A model generated the notes under the pieces. That model was not told where the DNA came from, searched no databases, and was given only the letters and a program-made list of their open reading frames with translations. Shown piece after piece: positions 17,629 to 28,962 of a stretch of DNA of 64,000 bases. Every line of letters begins with the position of its first letter. Position 1 is the stretch's first letter. This stretch comes from Rhizobium johnstonii 3841 (GTDB lineage: Bacteria; Pseudomonadota; Alphaproteobacteria; Rhizobiales; Rhizobiaceae), in the NCBI RefSeq assembly GCF_000009265.1, contig NC_008379.1:62001-126000 (forward strand). Reading direction: 5' to 3'. A program made the position numbers and the translations under genes.

Positions 17629-17910
17629 ATGAATTTTTCCTGGATGGCCTGGACGCTGCCGACGACGCTGTTCTTCCTGACGATCCTGGCGCTTCTGATC
17701 GCCATGAGTGTCTGGGAATATTTTTCGCCGGGCGGCTCGCCGCGTACGGGCGTGCTGCGTTTCGAGACGACGCGCGGCGACCGGCTCTTCATTTCGCTGC
17801 TGGGCAGCGCTTTCATTCATCTTGCATGGCTTGGGCTCGGTGGGCCCAACCTGTGGTGGGCTCTTGCCATCTCCGTGGTCTACGCCATCGGCGTCTTCCG
17901 CTACGTGTGA
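17629..17910 (+). CDS. glpU: DUF2160 small membrane protein of the glycerol importer
   Basis: 93 residues with three hydrophobic helices (LFFLTILALLIAMSVWEYF, LFISLLGSAFIHLAWLGL, LWWALAISVVYAIGVF). It matches DUF2160, found between the permease and binding-protein genes of glycerol ABC operons in rhizobia. Role unproven; an accessory membrane subunit is the simplest reading. GAGGAGGAG precedes the ATG. It starts 13 bp after glpQ. Confidence 0.88.
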   Translation: MNFSWMAWTLPTTLFFLTILALLIAMSVWEYFSPGGSPRTGVLRFETTRGDRLFISLLGSAFIHLAWLGLGGPNLWWALAISVVYAIGVFRYV

Positions 17911-17987
17911 CGGCAAGGAGAAGACAGATGGCCGGGGGTACTGGCCGCCTGAGACGTAACTGCAATCGCAAACCCTGGGAGGATATT

Positions 17988-19712
<1,725 letters not shown>

Positions 19713-19721
19713 GGCGGACCC

Positions 19722-19780
19722 GGCCGGAGGCGACGAGGCTTCCGGCCATCACTTCCTGCCACCGGCAGCAAGCCGGTGGC
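19722..19780 (+). terminator. Tandem hairpins between glpV and glpK
   Basis: Two stems: GGCCGGA (19722-19728) with TCCGGCC (19741-19747), and GCCACCGG (19758-19765) with CCGGTGGC (19773-19780), loop of 7. Neither is followed by a run of T, so they more likely protect or process the abundant glpV message than terminate fully. This is a typical place for such structures after binding-protein genes. Confidence 0.5.
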
Positions 19781-19862
19781 ACCCACAATCTTTCTCTCAT
19801 GAACCGTCCGCGTCCTGCTGTCCTCTGCAGGCGGAGCGGTTTCGTGCGAGCCGGAGACGGAT

Positions 19863-21365
19863 ATGAGCGGCTATATTCTTTCAATCGACCAGGGCACGAC
19901 ATCGTCGCGCGCCATCATCTTCGATGGCGACATGAAAATGGCCGGCTCGGCGCAGGCGGAGATCACCCAATATTATCCGCAGCCCGGATGGGTGGAGCAC
20001 GACGCCGCCGAAATCTGGCGATCCGTCGTCGACACAGTGCGCAAGGCGATCGCTGACGCCGGTATTGACGCCGCCGATATCGCCGCGATCGGCATCACCA
20101 ACCAGCGCGAGACGGCGGTCGTCTGGGATCGCGGGTCAGGAAAGCCGCTCCACCGCGCGATTGTCTGGCAGGACAGGCGCACGGCCGAAATGTGCGAGAG
20201 CCTGAAGGCCGATGGCTACGAGAAGCTGTTCAGCGCCAAGACCGGGCTGCTGCTCGACCCCTATTTCTCCGGAACGAAGCTGCGCTGGCTGCTCGATAAT
20301 GTCGATGGCCTGCGTGAGAAGGCAGAGGCTGGCGATGTCTGCTTCGGCACGATCGACAGCTGGCTGATCTACAATCTGACTGATGGACGCGTGCATGCCA
20401 CCGATGCGACCAATGCATCGAGAACGCTGCTCTACAATATCGACGAGGGTGCCTGGGACGAGGAGCTTCTCGGCATTCTTCGCATTCCGGCCGCCATGCT
20501 TCCTGAGGTCAGGGAATGTGCCGATGATTTCGGCCGCGTCGACAAGGCTCTGTTCGGTGCGGAGCTTCCGATCCTCGGGGTCGCCGGCGACCAGCAAGCG
20601 GCGGCGATGGGCAATGCCTGCTTCGAGCCCGGCATGATGAAATCCACCTATGGCACCGGCTGCTTTGCCCTGTTGAACACCGGTCGGGATCGTGTTTCCT
20701 CCTCCAACCGGATGCTGACGACGATCGCCTGCCGGCTCGACGGCGAGACGACCTATGCGCTCGAGGGCTCGATCTTCATCGCCGGTGCTGCCGTACAATG
20801 GCTGCGCGACGGCCTGGGCATCATCGGCCAGGCATCCGAGGCAGGAGTGCTTGCCGCCAAGGCCGATCCCGGACAGCAGGTCTATATCGTCCCAGCCTTC
20901 ACCGGCCTCGGCGCGCCCTACTGGGATCCGGCGGCGCGCGGCGCGATCTTCGGTCTGACGCGAAACAGCGGCCCGGCGGAATTTGCCCGCGCCGTGCTTG
21001 AATCCGTCGCCTACCAGACGCTCGATCTGCTGGTGGCGATGAAGAAGGACTGGGGCGTCAACCAGCTGGAAACCGTGCTGCGCGTCGATGGCGGCATGGC
21101 GGCTTCGGATTGGACGATGCAGTGCCTGGCCGACATGACCGGAAACCCTGTCGACCGCTCGGCGATCCGCGAGACGACGGCGCTGGGCGCGGCCTGGCTT
21201 GCCGGCTCGAAAGCCGGCATTTGGCCCGGCAAGCGGGATTTTGCGAAAGCCTGGGCCTGTGACCGCCGCTTCAGCCCTTCGATGGATGAGACCGAGCGGC
21301 AGGGCAAGATCATCGGCTGGAAGAATGCTGTATCCAGAATGATTTCGGACGCCTCGGCGGGATAG
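19863..21365 (+). CDS. glpK: Glycerol kinase
   Basis: Phosphorylates glycerol to glycerol-3-phosphate with ATP, the step before GlpD. 500 residues, FGGY family. Phosphate-1 motif [15 protein letters not shown] (D9-Q-G-T-T), glycerol-binding RET in [12 protein letters not shown], and the ATPase segment [14 protein letters not shown] are visible, as is [18 protein letters not shown] near the end. Length equals E. coli GlpK (502). It lies 150 bp after glpV on the same strand, completing import, phosphorylation and oxidation. Confidence 0.96.
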   Translation: MSGYILSIDQGTTSSRAIIFDGDMKMAGSAQAEITQYYPQPGWVEHDAAEIWRSVVDTVRKAIADAGIDAADIAAIGITNQRETAVVWDRGSGKPLHRAIVWQDRRTAEMCESLKADGYEKLFSAKTGLLLDPYFSGTKLRWLLDNVDGLREKAEAGDVCFGTIDSWLIYNLTDGRVHATDATNASRTLLYNIDEGAWDEELLGILRIPAAMLPEVRECADDFGRVDKALFGAELPILGVAGDQQAAAMGNACFEPGMMKSTYGTGCFALLNTGRDRVSSSNRMLTTIACRLDGETTYALEGSIFIAGAAVQWLRDGLGIIGQASEAGVLAAKADPGQQVYIVPAFTGLGAPYWDPAARGAIFGLTRNSGPAEFARAVLESVAYQTLDLLVAMKKDWGVNQLETVLRVDGGMAASDWTMQCLADMTGNPVDRSAIRETTALGAAWLAGSKAGIWPGKRDFAKAWACDRRFSPSMDETERQGKIIGWKNAVSRMISDASAG

Positions 21366-21393
21366 AACCGCTTCCGAGGATACGCAACTTCTC

Positions 21394-22395
21394 TTAAGCC
21401 GCGCCGGCGGCCTTTCGGTTGATAAAGCTCAGGGCGAGCACGGCGAAGATCAGCGTTCCCGTGCCGACCTGCTGCCAATAGAAGTTCAGATCGGTCAGCA
21501 GCAGCCCATTGGCGACGATGCTGAGCAGCAGCGCGCCGAGAACGGTCCCGCCGACATTCGGCCGCCCAAGTGGGCTGAGTGTCGTGCCGATGAAGGTCGC
21601 GCCAATCGCATTCAGCAGGAAGGCATTGCCCGAGGAGGGTATGTAGGTGGTGACGGTTGCGGTCAGGATCAGGCCGGCGATTGCCGCGATCAACCCGACC
21701 AGGATGAATGTCACCGCGACATGGGCCGGCGCGGCGATGCCGGAATAGCGCACGACGCCCGGCTGGATGCCGATCGACAGGATGACGCGGCCGAAACGCG
21801 TGCGAGCAAAAGCAACGGCAGCGGCCGCTATGACGACGATGGCTGCGGCAAGCGGCACCGGGAAGCCGGCGATCGTGCCGTGGCCGAGGAAACGGAAGGC
21901 TTCCGGCACGCCGTTCGGCGGCAGATAGACCGGATTGCCGCCATTGGTCAGCAGCTGCTGAACGCTGCGGCCGATGAACAGCGTGCCGAGCGTGGCGAGG
22001 AACGGCGACACGCCGATCCCGGAAATCAAGAGCGCGTTGAAGGCGCCGACGATCGCTCCGGCGGCCAGTCCCGCGAGTGCGGCGACTGCCACTGGCTGTC
22101 CGGCGAGGACGAGCGAAACGAAGGCGAAGCTCGCAAAATCCATCGCCGTTCCCACCGAAAGATCGATGCCGCCCGATGCGACCGCGAAGGTCATGGCGAC
22201 GGAGACGATGGCAAGCAGCGTGAAATTGTTGACCAGGATGCTCTGCAGGTTGGCAGGCGTCAGGAATGTCGGCTTTGCCACGGAAAAGGCGGCAAACACC
22301 GCAACCAGGGCGAGGATCAGCCCATAGCGCACCAGACCGCCGGCGATCAGACGCGGCAAGCCGATGGTGGCGGGAGTAGGGGTCTGGAGCGACAT
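21394..22395 (-). CDS. Ribose-type ABC transporter permease 2
   Basis: 333-residue RbsC-class permease (branched-chain/sugar superfamily) with about ten TM helices; the conserved block FAVASGGIDLSVGTAMDF marks the family. It is last in a four-gene minus-strand operon (binding protein, ATPase, two permeases). Having two non-identical permeases suggests a heterodimer as in YtfT/YjfF. It is convergent with glpK, with only 28 bp between the stops. Confidence 0.9.
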   Translation of the reverse strand: MSLQTPTPATIGLPRLIAGGLVRYGLILALVAVFAAFSVAKPTFLTPANLQSILVNNFTLLAIVSVAMTFAVASGGIDLSVGTAMDFASFAFVSLVLAGQPVAVAALAGLAAGAIVGAFNALLISGIGVSPFLATLGTLFIGRSVQQLLTNGGNPVYLPPNGVPEAFRFLGHGTIAGFPVPLAAAIVVIAAAAVAFARTRFGRVILSIGIQPGVVRYSGIAAPAHVAVTFILVGLIAAIAGLILTATVTTYIPSSGNAFLLNAIGATFIGTTLSPLGRPNVGGTVLGALLLSIVANGLLLTDLNFYWQQVGTGTLIFAVLALSFINRKAAGAA

Positions 22396-22397
22396 GA

Positions 22398-23417
22398 TCA
22401 GGCCTCCTGCCGGCGCAGCAACGTGGTCGCGGAAACGACGATGAGAATGAGCACGCCCTGGACGCCGCTGACCAGCGTGCTCGAAATGTTCAGCAGCTGG
22501 AAGCCGTTGACCAGGAAGCCGACCAAAAGGGCCGAAAGCAGCGTCCCGGTGATCGTCGGAACCAGCCGGCGCGAAAAGACGGAGCCGAGCAGGGCCGTCA
22601 CGACGACGGGCAACAGCATCTCGCCGGCGCCGGTCGTGCTGCCGCTCAGATAGGAAACCGACAGGATGCCAGCGATGCCGCCGGCGACGCCGCTGGCAAC
22701 GAAGGCGCCGGCCAGCAGCCGGCGAAGCGGCAGACCGGCGGCACGCGCCGCATCCGGAAACTCACCGACGGCGTAGAGACGCAGGCCGAGCGGGGTATAT
22801 TGCACGATCGCCGTGGTGATGGCCGTGAAGCCAAGGAGCACATAGGCGAGAACCGGTATGCCGAAAGCATCCGAGGCCGAAAGCGCCGACAGGAAAGGCG
22901 TCGAAGCCGGCAGGACGGTATTGCCGGTCAGCACCAATTCCAGGCCGGCGACGACGTTCATGACGGCCAGCGTGGCCAGCAGCGGCACGATGCCGGCATA
23001 GACGACGGCAATGGCATTGACCGTGCCGATCAGGGCGCCGGTGAGGATCGCCGCCGCGATCGCCGTCGCATCGCCGTAGCCGAGCTGTGTCAGGCTCGCA
23101 TAGACGGCGGCGCTGAGGCCCATATTGGCCGCGAGCGACAGGTCGATGCCGCCGGTGACGACATTGGAGCCGCCGGCAATCAGCACGATCGTCAGCCCGA
23201 TGGCAAGCACGCCGGAGATGGCCGATTGGCCAAGCACGTTGCCGATATTGCCGATGCTGAGGAAATAGGGTGCAGTCAGCGAGAAGATGATCAGGATGGC
23301 GGCGAAAGCGATCAGCGATCCGAAGCGCAACGCGGTCGCCGCAATATTGCCGGCCGGCCGGGGAGGCGGTTCAGCAGCGGAAAAACCGGAAGGCGCGAAT
23401 TCCACTTCAGCCGACAT
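22398..23417 (-). CDS. Ribose-type ABC transporter permease 1
   Basis: 339-residue RbsC-class permease with the family block VIAGGSNVVTGGIDLSLAANM. The cytoplasmic N-terminal tail is Pro-rich (SAAEPPPRPAGNIAA). ATG 23417 overlaps the ATPase stop by 11 bp, indicating coupled translation; the frame opens further upstream but inside the ATPase gene. It stops 2 bp before the second permease starts. Confidence 0.9.
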   Translation of the reverse strand: MSAEVEFAPSGFSAAEPPPRPAGNIAATALRFGSLIAFAAILIIFSLTAPYFLSIGNIGNVLGQSAISGVLAIGLTIVLIAGGSNVVTGGIDLSLAANMGLSAAVYASLTQLGYGDATAIAAAILTGALIGTVNAIAVVYAGIVPLLATLAVMNVVAGLELVLTGNTVLPASTPFLSALSASDAFGIPVLAYVLLGFTAITTAIVQYTPLGLRLYAVGEFPDAARAAGLPLRRLLAGAFVASGVAGGIAGILSVSYLSGSTTGAGEMLLPVVVTALLGSVFSRRLVPTITGTLLSALLVGFLVNGFQLLNISSTLVSGVQGVLILIVVSATTLLRRQEA

Positions 23418-24957
23418 GGCGATGTCCCTCGGATGATCCTGTCGATTGAGCGAGCACCGCATCCGCCGTGGTCTCCGACGAGATGAATTCCCGTGCCACG
23501 CGGCCGCGGAAGAGCACCAGGATGCGATCGGTGATGCCGATCAGTTCCGGCAGGTCCGAAGACAGCACGATGACGCCGGCGCCGCGCGACGCGAGTTCGC
23601 CGATCAGCGTATAGATCTCGACCTTGGAGCCGATATCGACTCCAACAGTCGGTTCGTCGAGGAGATAGACCTCGGAGCGGCGGCTCAGCCACTTGGCGAT
23701 GGCGATCTTCTGCTGGTTGCCGCCCGAAAGCGTACGCAGCAGGGCATCGCGCCCATTGGTCTTCACCTGCAGCCGCGCTATCAGAGCGTCCACTTCTCTC
23801 TGTTCGCGTCTGCGATCGAGAAAGCCGAAACGGGTGAAGCGGCCAAGGCTCGACAGGCTGATATTTTCGGCGACGCTGAGGTCGAGCGCGACGCCGTGGC
23901 GACGCCGATCTTCCGGCACCAGGGCGATCTCGCGACCGGCTGCCTGAGCGGGATTGCTGAAACGGGCGGTCTTACCGCTGATCTCCATATGGCCAGAAGC
24001 CGGTGTCTCCAGACCGAAGAGAGTGCGGACCAACTCCTTTGCGCCGGAGCCGAGCAGGCCGGTGAGGCCGAGCACCTCGCCGCGGCGAAGCGTGAAACTG
24101 ATGTCGCTATACTTCCCCGGCGCCGACAGCTGTTCGACCTTGAGGATTTCCTCGCCAGGCGTCACCTGCGGCTTCGGGAACATCTCCTTGATGTCGCGCT
24201 CGACCATCAGCCGCGCAATCGCCCCGGCCGAAGTCTCCCCGATCGGCAGGGAGGCGACGTCCAGCCCATTGCGCAGCACGGTAACGTGGTCGCAGAGCTC
24301 TTCGATTTCGTTCAGGTAGTGCGAGATATAGGTGATGGTGACGCCTTCGTCGCGCAGACGGCGGATCAACCGGAAGAGGATATCGGCCTCGCGGCGCACC
24401 AGTGCGGCCGTCGGCTCATCGAAGACGAGCACCTTCGGCTGATTGAGGAGCGCGCGGGTGATTTGCACGATCTGCTTTTCGGCCGTCGACAATTCGCTGA
24501 TCAAGGCTGCGTTCGGCAACCGGATACCGAAATAGTCATTGAGAATGTCAGACGCACGGCGCTGCATAAGTCGCCGGTCGAGGAACGGTGTGCCCGCGAT
24601 GCGTGGTTCCCGGCCAAGGAACAAGGCTTCGCCAACGGTGAAGGTCGGCACCAGTAGCCGATCCTGGTGAATGAAGTGGATACCGAGCTCTTCGGCAAGA
24701 TGGGGTGTCAGCCTGTCGAATGTTTGCCCTTCGATCTCGATCCAGCCGCCATCCGGCTGGTGAAGACCGGCCAGCAGCTTGATCAGCGTCGACTTGCCGG
24801 CGCCGTTCTGGCCGACGAGACCGTGGATGGTGCCGCGCCTGACGATCAGCGACGCACCGGCAAGCGCCTGCGCACCGCCGAAATGCTTGACGATGCCTTC
24901 AAAGCGGATGATGTCGTCGCGTGCCGTCACCGGCTGCTTCAACGAAATGGCCGTCAT
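23407..24957 (-). CDS. Ribose-type ABC transporter ATPase (RbsA-like)
   Basis: 516 residues with two fused ABC domains, as in RbsA/XylG. Domain 1 has GQNGAGKST, a signature near LSTAEKQIVQITRAL and Walker B VLVFDEPTAAL. Domain 2 has a degenerate Walker A GLLGSGAKEL, signature LSGGNQQK and Walker B VYLLDEPTVGVDIG. The degenerate second site is normal for this family. ATG 24957 follows CCGGAGAGATCGAC; the frame stays open to 25461 only as a shadow of the binding-protein gene. Confidence 0.92.
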   Translation of the reverse strand: MTAISLKQPVTARDDIIRFEGIVKHFGGAQALAGASLIVRRGTIHGLVGQNGAGKSTLIKLLAGLHQPDGGWIEIEGQTFDRLTPHLAEELGIHFIHQDRLLVPTFTVGEALFLGREPRIAGTPFLDRRLMQRRASDILNDYFGIRLPNAALISELSTAEKQIVQITRALLNQPKVLVFDEPTAALVRREADILFRLIRRLRDEGVTITYISHYLNEIEELCDHVTVLRNGLDVASLPIGETSAGAIARLMVERDIKEMFPKPQVTPGEEILKVEQLSAPGKYSDISFTLRRGEVLGLTGLLGSGAKELVRTLFGLETPASGHMEISGKTARFSNPAQAAGREIALVPEDRRRHGVALDLSVAENISLSSLGRFTRFGFLDRRREQREVDALIARLQVKTNGRDALLRTLSGGNQQKIAIAKWLSRRSEVYLLDEPTVGVDIGSKVEIYTLIGELASRGAGVIVLSSDLPELIGITDRILVLFRGRVAREFISSETTADAVLAQSTGSSEGHRHVG

Positions 24958-25021
24958 GTCGATCTCTCCGGGCGGGCAGATTCCGAGCGATCCGACACGG
25001 CCGGATCGCTCTGGTTCAATG

Positions 25022-26035
25022 TCAGCCGATGCCGAGCTTCTTGGTGACTTCGCCGACATTGGTCTTGTTGGCGAGCAGTGCCGGAACATAGGTCTCGCGC
25101 GGCAGCGTCTGGCCGGCGAGCAGCTTGGCGACGTTGCGGATGGCGGTGCGGCCGATTTCTGCCGGCTGCTGGGCGACATCGGCGCCGGCCGGCGAATTCG
25201 GATCGGCGATGAGCTGCAGCACTTCCGGGCTGCCATCGACGCCGTAGGTGCGGATCTCGGTTCGCCCGGCGGCCGCCAAAGCCTGGGTCGCGCCAAGCTG
25301 CGGGATGTCCCAGGCTGACCAGATCGCCTTGATCGAACCCTTTTCCGGATATTTGTTGAGGATCGCCGTGATCTGCGTGAAGGCGTCCTGCACGGTATTC
25401 GGGATGACGTCGCGCAGTTCCGGCTGGAGGATTTTGACCTTCGGGAAATATTTGACGACATTGACCAGCTGGTCGTAGCGGATCGCGCAGGGGGTTACGC
25501 CGTAGAAGCCGTTGAAAACGACGATATTGCCTTCGCCGCCGATATCGGAGACGAGCTGCAGCGCCAGATCCTTGCCGATGCCCCAGTTATCGGAGGTGGT
25601 GTTGTTGATCGAATTGGTCGAACCGACGTCGACAGTCAGAACCGGGATTCCGGCATCGCGCGCCTTCTTCAGCCAGGGATCGATGACGCTGAGCGTGCCG
25701 AGGATTTGAACGATCGCATCCGGCTTCTGGGCAATCAGCGTCTGCAGCTGCGAGACCAGCCTGCCGTCATTGCGTCCAGCATCGACGGCGATCGGCTCGC
25801 CACCGAGGCGCTTTACCTCCTCGATCTGGGCATTATAGGCCTGCAGATCGAAGAAGTGATCGGTGCCGGTTGCGCTGATGGCGATGCGCTTGCCTTTCAG
25901 CGACAGTTCTTCGCCGGCGGCAAAAGCCAAATTCTGCCCGATGAGAGATGCACCGGCGACGGCGACCCCGGCCGCGGCAGACAGTTTCAGCAGATCTCGT
26001 CTTCCGAGACCGTTCTCGGACTTATCGATACTCAT
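25022..26035 (-). CDS. Sugar ABC substrate-binding protein with Tat-like signal
   Basis: 337-residue periplasmic-binding-protein-like-I protein. The N-terminus has twin Arg at 12-13 (GLGRRDLLKLSAAAGVAVA) followed by a hydrophobic stretch ending AFA, so Tat export is likely. The fold shows KGKRIAISATGTDHFFD and TVDVGSTNSINNTTSDNW, typical of ribose/autoinducer-2-type binding proteins. It is the first gene of the operon; TTGGAGAGAAATTGCG precedes the ATG. No catabolic gene is attached, so the ligand cannot be guessed. Confidence 0.88.
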   Translation of the reverse strand: MSIDKSENGLGRRDLLKLSAAAGVAVAGASLIGQNLAFAAGEELSLKGKRIAISATGTDHFFDLQAYNAQIEEVKRLGGEPIAVDAGRNDGRLVSQLQTLIAQKPDAIVQILGTLSVIDPWLKKARDAGIPVLTVDVGSTNSINNTTSDNWGIGKDLALQLVSDIGGEGNIVVFNGFYGVTPCAIRYDQLVNVVKYFPKVKILQPELRDVIPNTVQDAFTQITAILNKYPEKGSIKAIWSAWDIPQLGATQALAAAGRTEIRTYGVDGSPEVLQLIADPNSPAGADVAQQPAEIGRTAIRNVAKLLAGQTLPRETYVPALLANKTNVGEVTKKLGIG

Positions 26036-26453
26036 CGCAATTTCTCTCCAATTAATTATGTCTATAGATTAAATGGATTAATGCGGATGGATAGGAACGA
26101 ATTTCCAAAAGAACGATCTCCGGGGGAAAGAGTGGACGGAACGAAAGCTCATCCCTGGCCGCGGTTTCCCGCGACCGGGAATGATTTCGGATCCTCGGCG
26201 GTTTTCAGAGCGGTCAGATGGGTCTGCAGCCACCGACCAAGAAGAACATACACTGCATAATTCTTGCCCATGCGACCAAATTTGCCGAGGGCGAACTCCT
26301 GCCAGGCCGCGGTGCCGTGTGGCGCTATAGTAGGCGTAAAATCATGATTTCATGGGCAGCATCGGGTTTTATGCTGCGACGTTGATATCTAGCGCGAAGC
26401 TTTGCTCCACTTGGCGCGCAACTTGCCTCTCTGCCGCCAGGGAGAATGAAACA
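26036..26453. other. 418-bp divergent intergenic region
   Basis: Lies between the sugar-binding-protein gene (minus) and the AraC gene (plus). An AT-rich stretch at 26050-26085 probably carries the operon promoter. A perfect 12-bp palindrome AAATCATGATTT sits at 26339-26350, about 105 bp before the AraC start. I see no ORF of interest. Confidence 0.5.
26339..26350. promoter_or_regulatory. 12-bp palindrome upstream of the AraC gene
   Basis: AAATCATGATTT is self-complementary and lies in the divergent control region. It could be an operator, but AraC proteins usually bind direct repeats, so another regulator is possible. Confidence 0.3.
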
Positions 26454-27317
26454 ATGCCCGATATCGACCCGCAGATTTTCTCAATAAGCCGGCCATCCCT
26501 CGGAGGCTACAAGGCCTTCGTTCAACGCGACATGATCGTCGAGACCTATCGCAGCGCCGCGGGGCAAATGGTTTCGAGGGGCTCCCTTCATAGAATTTCG
26601 ATCAACCGCACCGCGCACGGCAAATATGCCTATCGGCTTGGAAGTGGGGCGTTCCGCAAAGTTGAGAGGCCGCCGTTCACCCTGGGATTTCAACCTGCCG
26701 CCACGGTCCTCGAAGTCGATGGCGATGCGGCGGATTATATCTCGATCTTCCAGTCCCCTGCGCTCTACAGCGGCATTGGCGGCTCTCGCTTCGATCCCGA
26801 GCATTGGGATAGTGACGCGCTCAGCGCGACGACTGATCCGACAACGCTGCAGGTCGCGCTCTCCCTCGCATTTGCCGCCGAGAAGACCGGGCGTGACGAC
26901 CCTCTTTTGATGCAGCATCTGGGAATGGCGCTCGCCTGTTGCGTCGTAAAACTGCTGGGCGCCAAACCTGAAGCCGGCGATCGTCCGCTGACATCGGACA
27001 ATCTCCGGCGTGTGATCGATTACATCGAGAACCTGCTTGGCAAATCCGATCTGAGTGTCGAGGAGTTGGCCGGGGTGGCCCATATGAGCCCCTTTCACTT
27101 CAGCCGGGAATTCAAACGGGCAGCCGGCATGGCGCCGCATCGCTTCGTTCTCGAACGCAGGATCGAGCGGGCGCGACTTTACCTCGCCGATGGCAAGGAG
27201 ACGCTCGCAAACATCGCTTATGCCACAGGCTTTTCCAGCCAGGCGCATTTCTCCAGCGTCTTTCGCCGTCTAATGGGGGCGACCCCGAAGGAATACCAGC
27301 GTTCGGTCCGTCTTTGA
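26454..27317 (+). CDS. AraC-family transcriptional regulator
   Basis: 287 residues. The C-terminal double HTH is complete: VEELAGVAHMSPFHFSREFK then LANIAYATGFSSQAHFSSVF and GATPKEYQRS. The N-terminal half is a divergent sensor domain of no recognised type. ATG 26454 follows AGGGAGAATGAAAC; an in-frame start at 26352 lacks a ribosome site. It may control the divergent sugar importer or the downstream VOC gene (107 bp away, same strand). Confidence 0.9.
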   Translation: MPDIDPQIFSISRPSLGGYKAFVQRDMIVETYRSAAGQMVSRGSLHRISINRTAHGKYAYRLGSGAFRKVERPPFTLGFQPAATVLEVDGDAADYISIFQSPALYSGIGGSRFDPEHWDSDALSATTDPTTLQVALSLAFAAEKTGRDDPLLMQHLGMALACCVVKLLGAKPEAGDRPLTSDNLRRVIDYIENLLGKSDLSVEELAGVAHMSPFHFSREFKRAAGMAPHRFVLERRIERARLYLADGKETLANIAYATGFSSQAHFSSVFRRLMGATPKEYQRSVRL

Positions 27318-27424
27318 ACCGGCTTTTGCCGATGACAGATCAGCAGCTTTGCGAAAGACAACCGCACGAATTTGAAATCTCTTGAGGCTGCGGTCTGCGA
27401 GGCTTTTCCCATCAGGAGGCCCAT

Positions 27425-27862
27425 ATGACCGCTTTTGCCCAAACCAATCCGATTACCGACATTTGCTTCCTGGTCGAGGATATCGACAAAGCATCGGCTT
27501 TCTATGTCGAGCGTCTTGGCTTCAAACCTCGCCGCCGCGCTCCCGGCTTTGCCGATTTCAAAGGGGCGGGCGTGACGTTGGCGCTCTGGGAGATCGAGCA
27601 TATCGCCGAGAATACCGGTGTCTCAAGCCGCCGTGCCCCTCCAGGTGCGCACAAGGCCTGCGCGGCCATCGAGCTCGCCTCGCCAGAGCAGGTCGATGCT
27701 GCCTATGCGGAGCTGAAAGCTGCGGGCGTGCTCTTCCACGCGCCGCCGCAGGACTATGTCTGGAACGCGCGATGCGTCTATTTCGCCGATCCTGACGACA
27801 ATCTCTGGGAGATTTATGCGTGGTCCGCAGGCGGCCCGACCGGCGACATCGACCCGCAATAG
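27425..27862 (+). CDS. VOC family protein
   Basis: 145 residues, VOC fold: opening ITDICFLVEDIDKASAFYVE, second module AIELASPEQVDAAYAELKAA, C-terminal YFADPDDNLWEIYAW with the usual metal-binding Glu. AGGAGGCCCAT gives a strong start. It sits between an AraC regulator and an NMT1-type ABC operon on the same strand, 53 bp before the binding-protein gene, and so may act on the transported compound. Substrate unknown. Confidence 0.87.
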   Translation: MTAFAQTNPITDICFLVEDIDKASAFYVERLGFKPRRRAPGFADFKGAGVTLALWEIEHIAENTGVSSRRAPPGAHKACAAIELASPEQVDAAYAELKAAGVLFHAPPQDYVWNARCVYFADPDDNLWEIYAWSAGGPTGDIDPQ

Positions 27863-27915
27863 CGAGCGCAATCGGCCGGTCGTACAACAATCCAACAAGG
27901 GGAAAGGCAAGCAAA

Positions 27916-28962
27916 ATGAGCGGGGATGACAAACAAATCGTGGTCGGCAGGCGTACCGTCCTGAAGGGCGGAGCCTTTGCCCTTGCTGCAGCGACGGCAG
28001 GGCTCAGCGTGTTCGTGCCGCGTCACTCGAATGCCGCCGCATCCAAGGTCGTCATCAAATATGACTGGCTGATGAGCAACGGACAGATCGGCGATATCGT
28101 CGCAGTCAAGCGAGGCCTGTTCCAGGCCGAGGGTCTCGACGTCGAGTTTTCCCCTGGCGGTCCCAATTCGGCAACGGTGCCGCCCGTGATCACGGGTGAT
28201 GCGCAGCTCGGCCAATTTTCGGATTCGGCACAGCTTCTTCTAGCCCGTTCATCCGGCGTGCCGATCAAGATCTTCGCCTGCGGTTTCCGCATGGCGCCTT
28301 TCGCCTTCTATTCGCTGCCCAAGGCGCCGATCCGCACCGTCAAGGATATGATCGGCAAGCGCATCGGCATCCAGCCGACGGCCCGTTATGTCCTTGATGC
28401 CATCCTGCTGAAGAACAATATCGATCCCTCGAGCCTGACCATCACCAATATCGGCTTCGACATGACGCCGCTGATGACCGGCCAGGTCGACGCCGTGACC
28501 GGATGGATCACCAACACGCAGGCCCTTTCCATCATCGGTCCCGACCGCATCGATCTGATGATGAAGGATACGGGCCTGCCCTCCTATGCCAACGTCTATT
28601 TCGCCACCGACGATGCCGTGAGCGGCCATGCCGAGACATTGGCAAAGGTGCTGCGCGCCGTCGCCAAAGGCTGGGCCTGGACGCATGAACATCCTGAAGA
28701 GGCGGTCAAACTGGCGGTGGAGGCCTATCCGCAGCTCGATCTTGCCGTGGAGCTGAAGACGGTGCCGCGTATATTGTCACTGAGCTTCGACGCGACGACA
28801 GGCAAGGACGGCTGGGGCAGCTTCGATCCGGCCGCGCTTGCCGAACAGATTTCCGTCTACGACAAGATCGGCCAGTTCAAGAGCGGCGCGCCGAAGCTGG
28901 AGGACTGCTATACGACCAAGATCCTGGAAATGACGGCGGGTGACCGTCCGAAGATTGCGTGA
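27916..28962 (+). CDS. NMT1/SsuA-type ABC substrate-binding protein
   Basis: 348 residues with a Tat-like signal (GRRTVLKGGAFALAAATAG, twin Arg 12-13, cut near SNA-AA). The mature part has the PBP-II fold of the NMT1/THI5/SsuA group: IVAVKRGLFQAEGLDVEFSP and GDAQLGQFSDSAQLLLARSS. Relatives bind aliphatic sulfonates, nitrate, or thiamin/riboflavin precursors. Three co-oriented overlapping genes make a complete importer. The ligand is not inferable; the neighbouring VOC protein hints at an organic small molecule. Confidence 0.88.
   Translation: MSGDDKQIVVGRRTVLKGGAFALAAATAGLSVFVPRHSNAAASKVVIKYDWLMSNGQIGDIVAVKRGLFQAEGLDVEFSPGGPNSATVPPVITGDAQLGQFSDSAQLLLARSSGVPIKIFACGFRMAPFAFYSLPKAPIRTVKDMIGKRIGIQPTARYVLDAILLKNNIDPSSLTITNIGFDMTPLMTGQVDAVTGWITNTQALSIIGPDRIDLMMKDTGLPSYANVYFATDDAVSGHAETLAKVLRAVAKGWAWTHEHPEEAVKLAVEAYPQLDLAVELKTVPRILSLSFDATTGKDGWGSFDPAALAEQISVYDKIGQFKSGAPKLEDCYTTKILEMTAGDRPKIA

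Noticed and set aside
24958..25461. N-terminal extension of the RbsA-like ATPase to 684 residues
   Set aside because: The extension is Arg/Ser-rich and overlaps the binding-protein gene in another frame; ATG 24957 has a good ribosome site.
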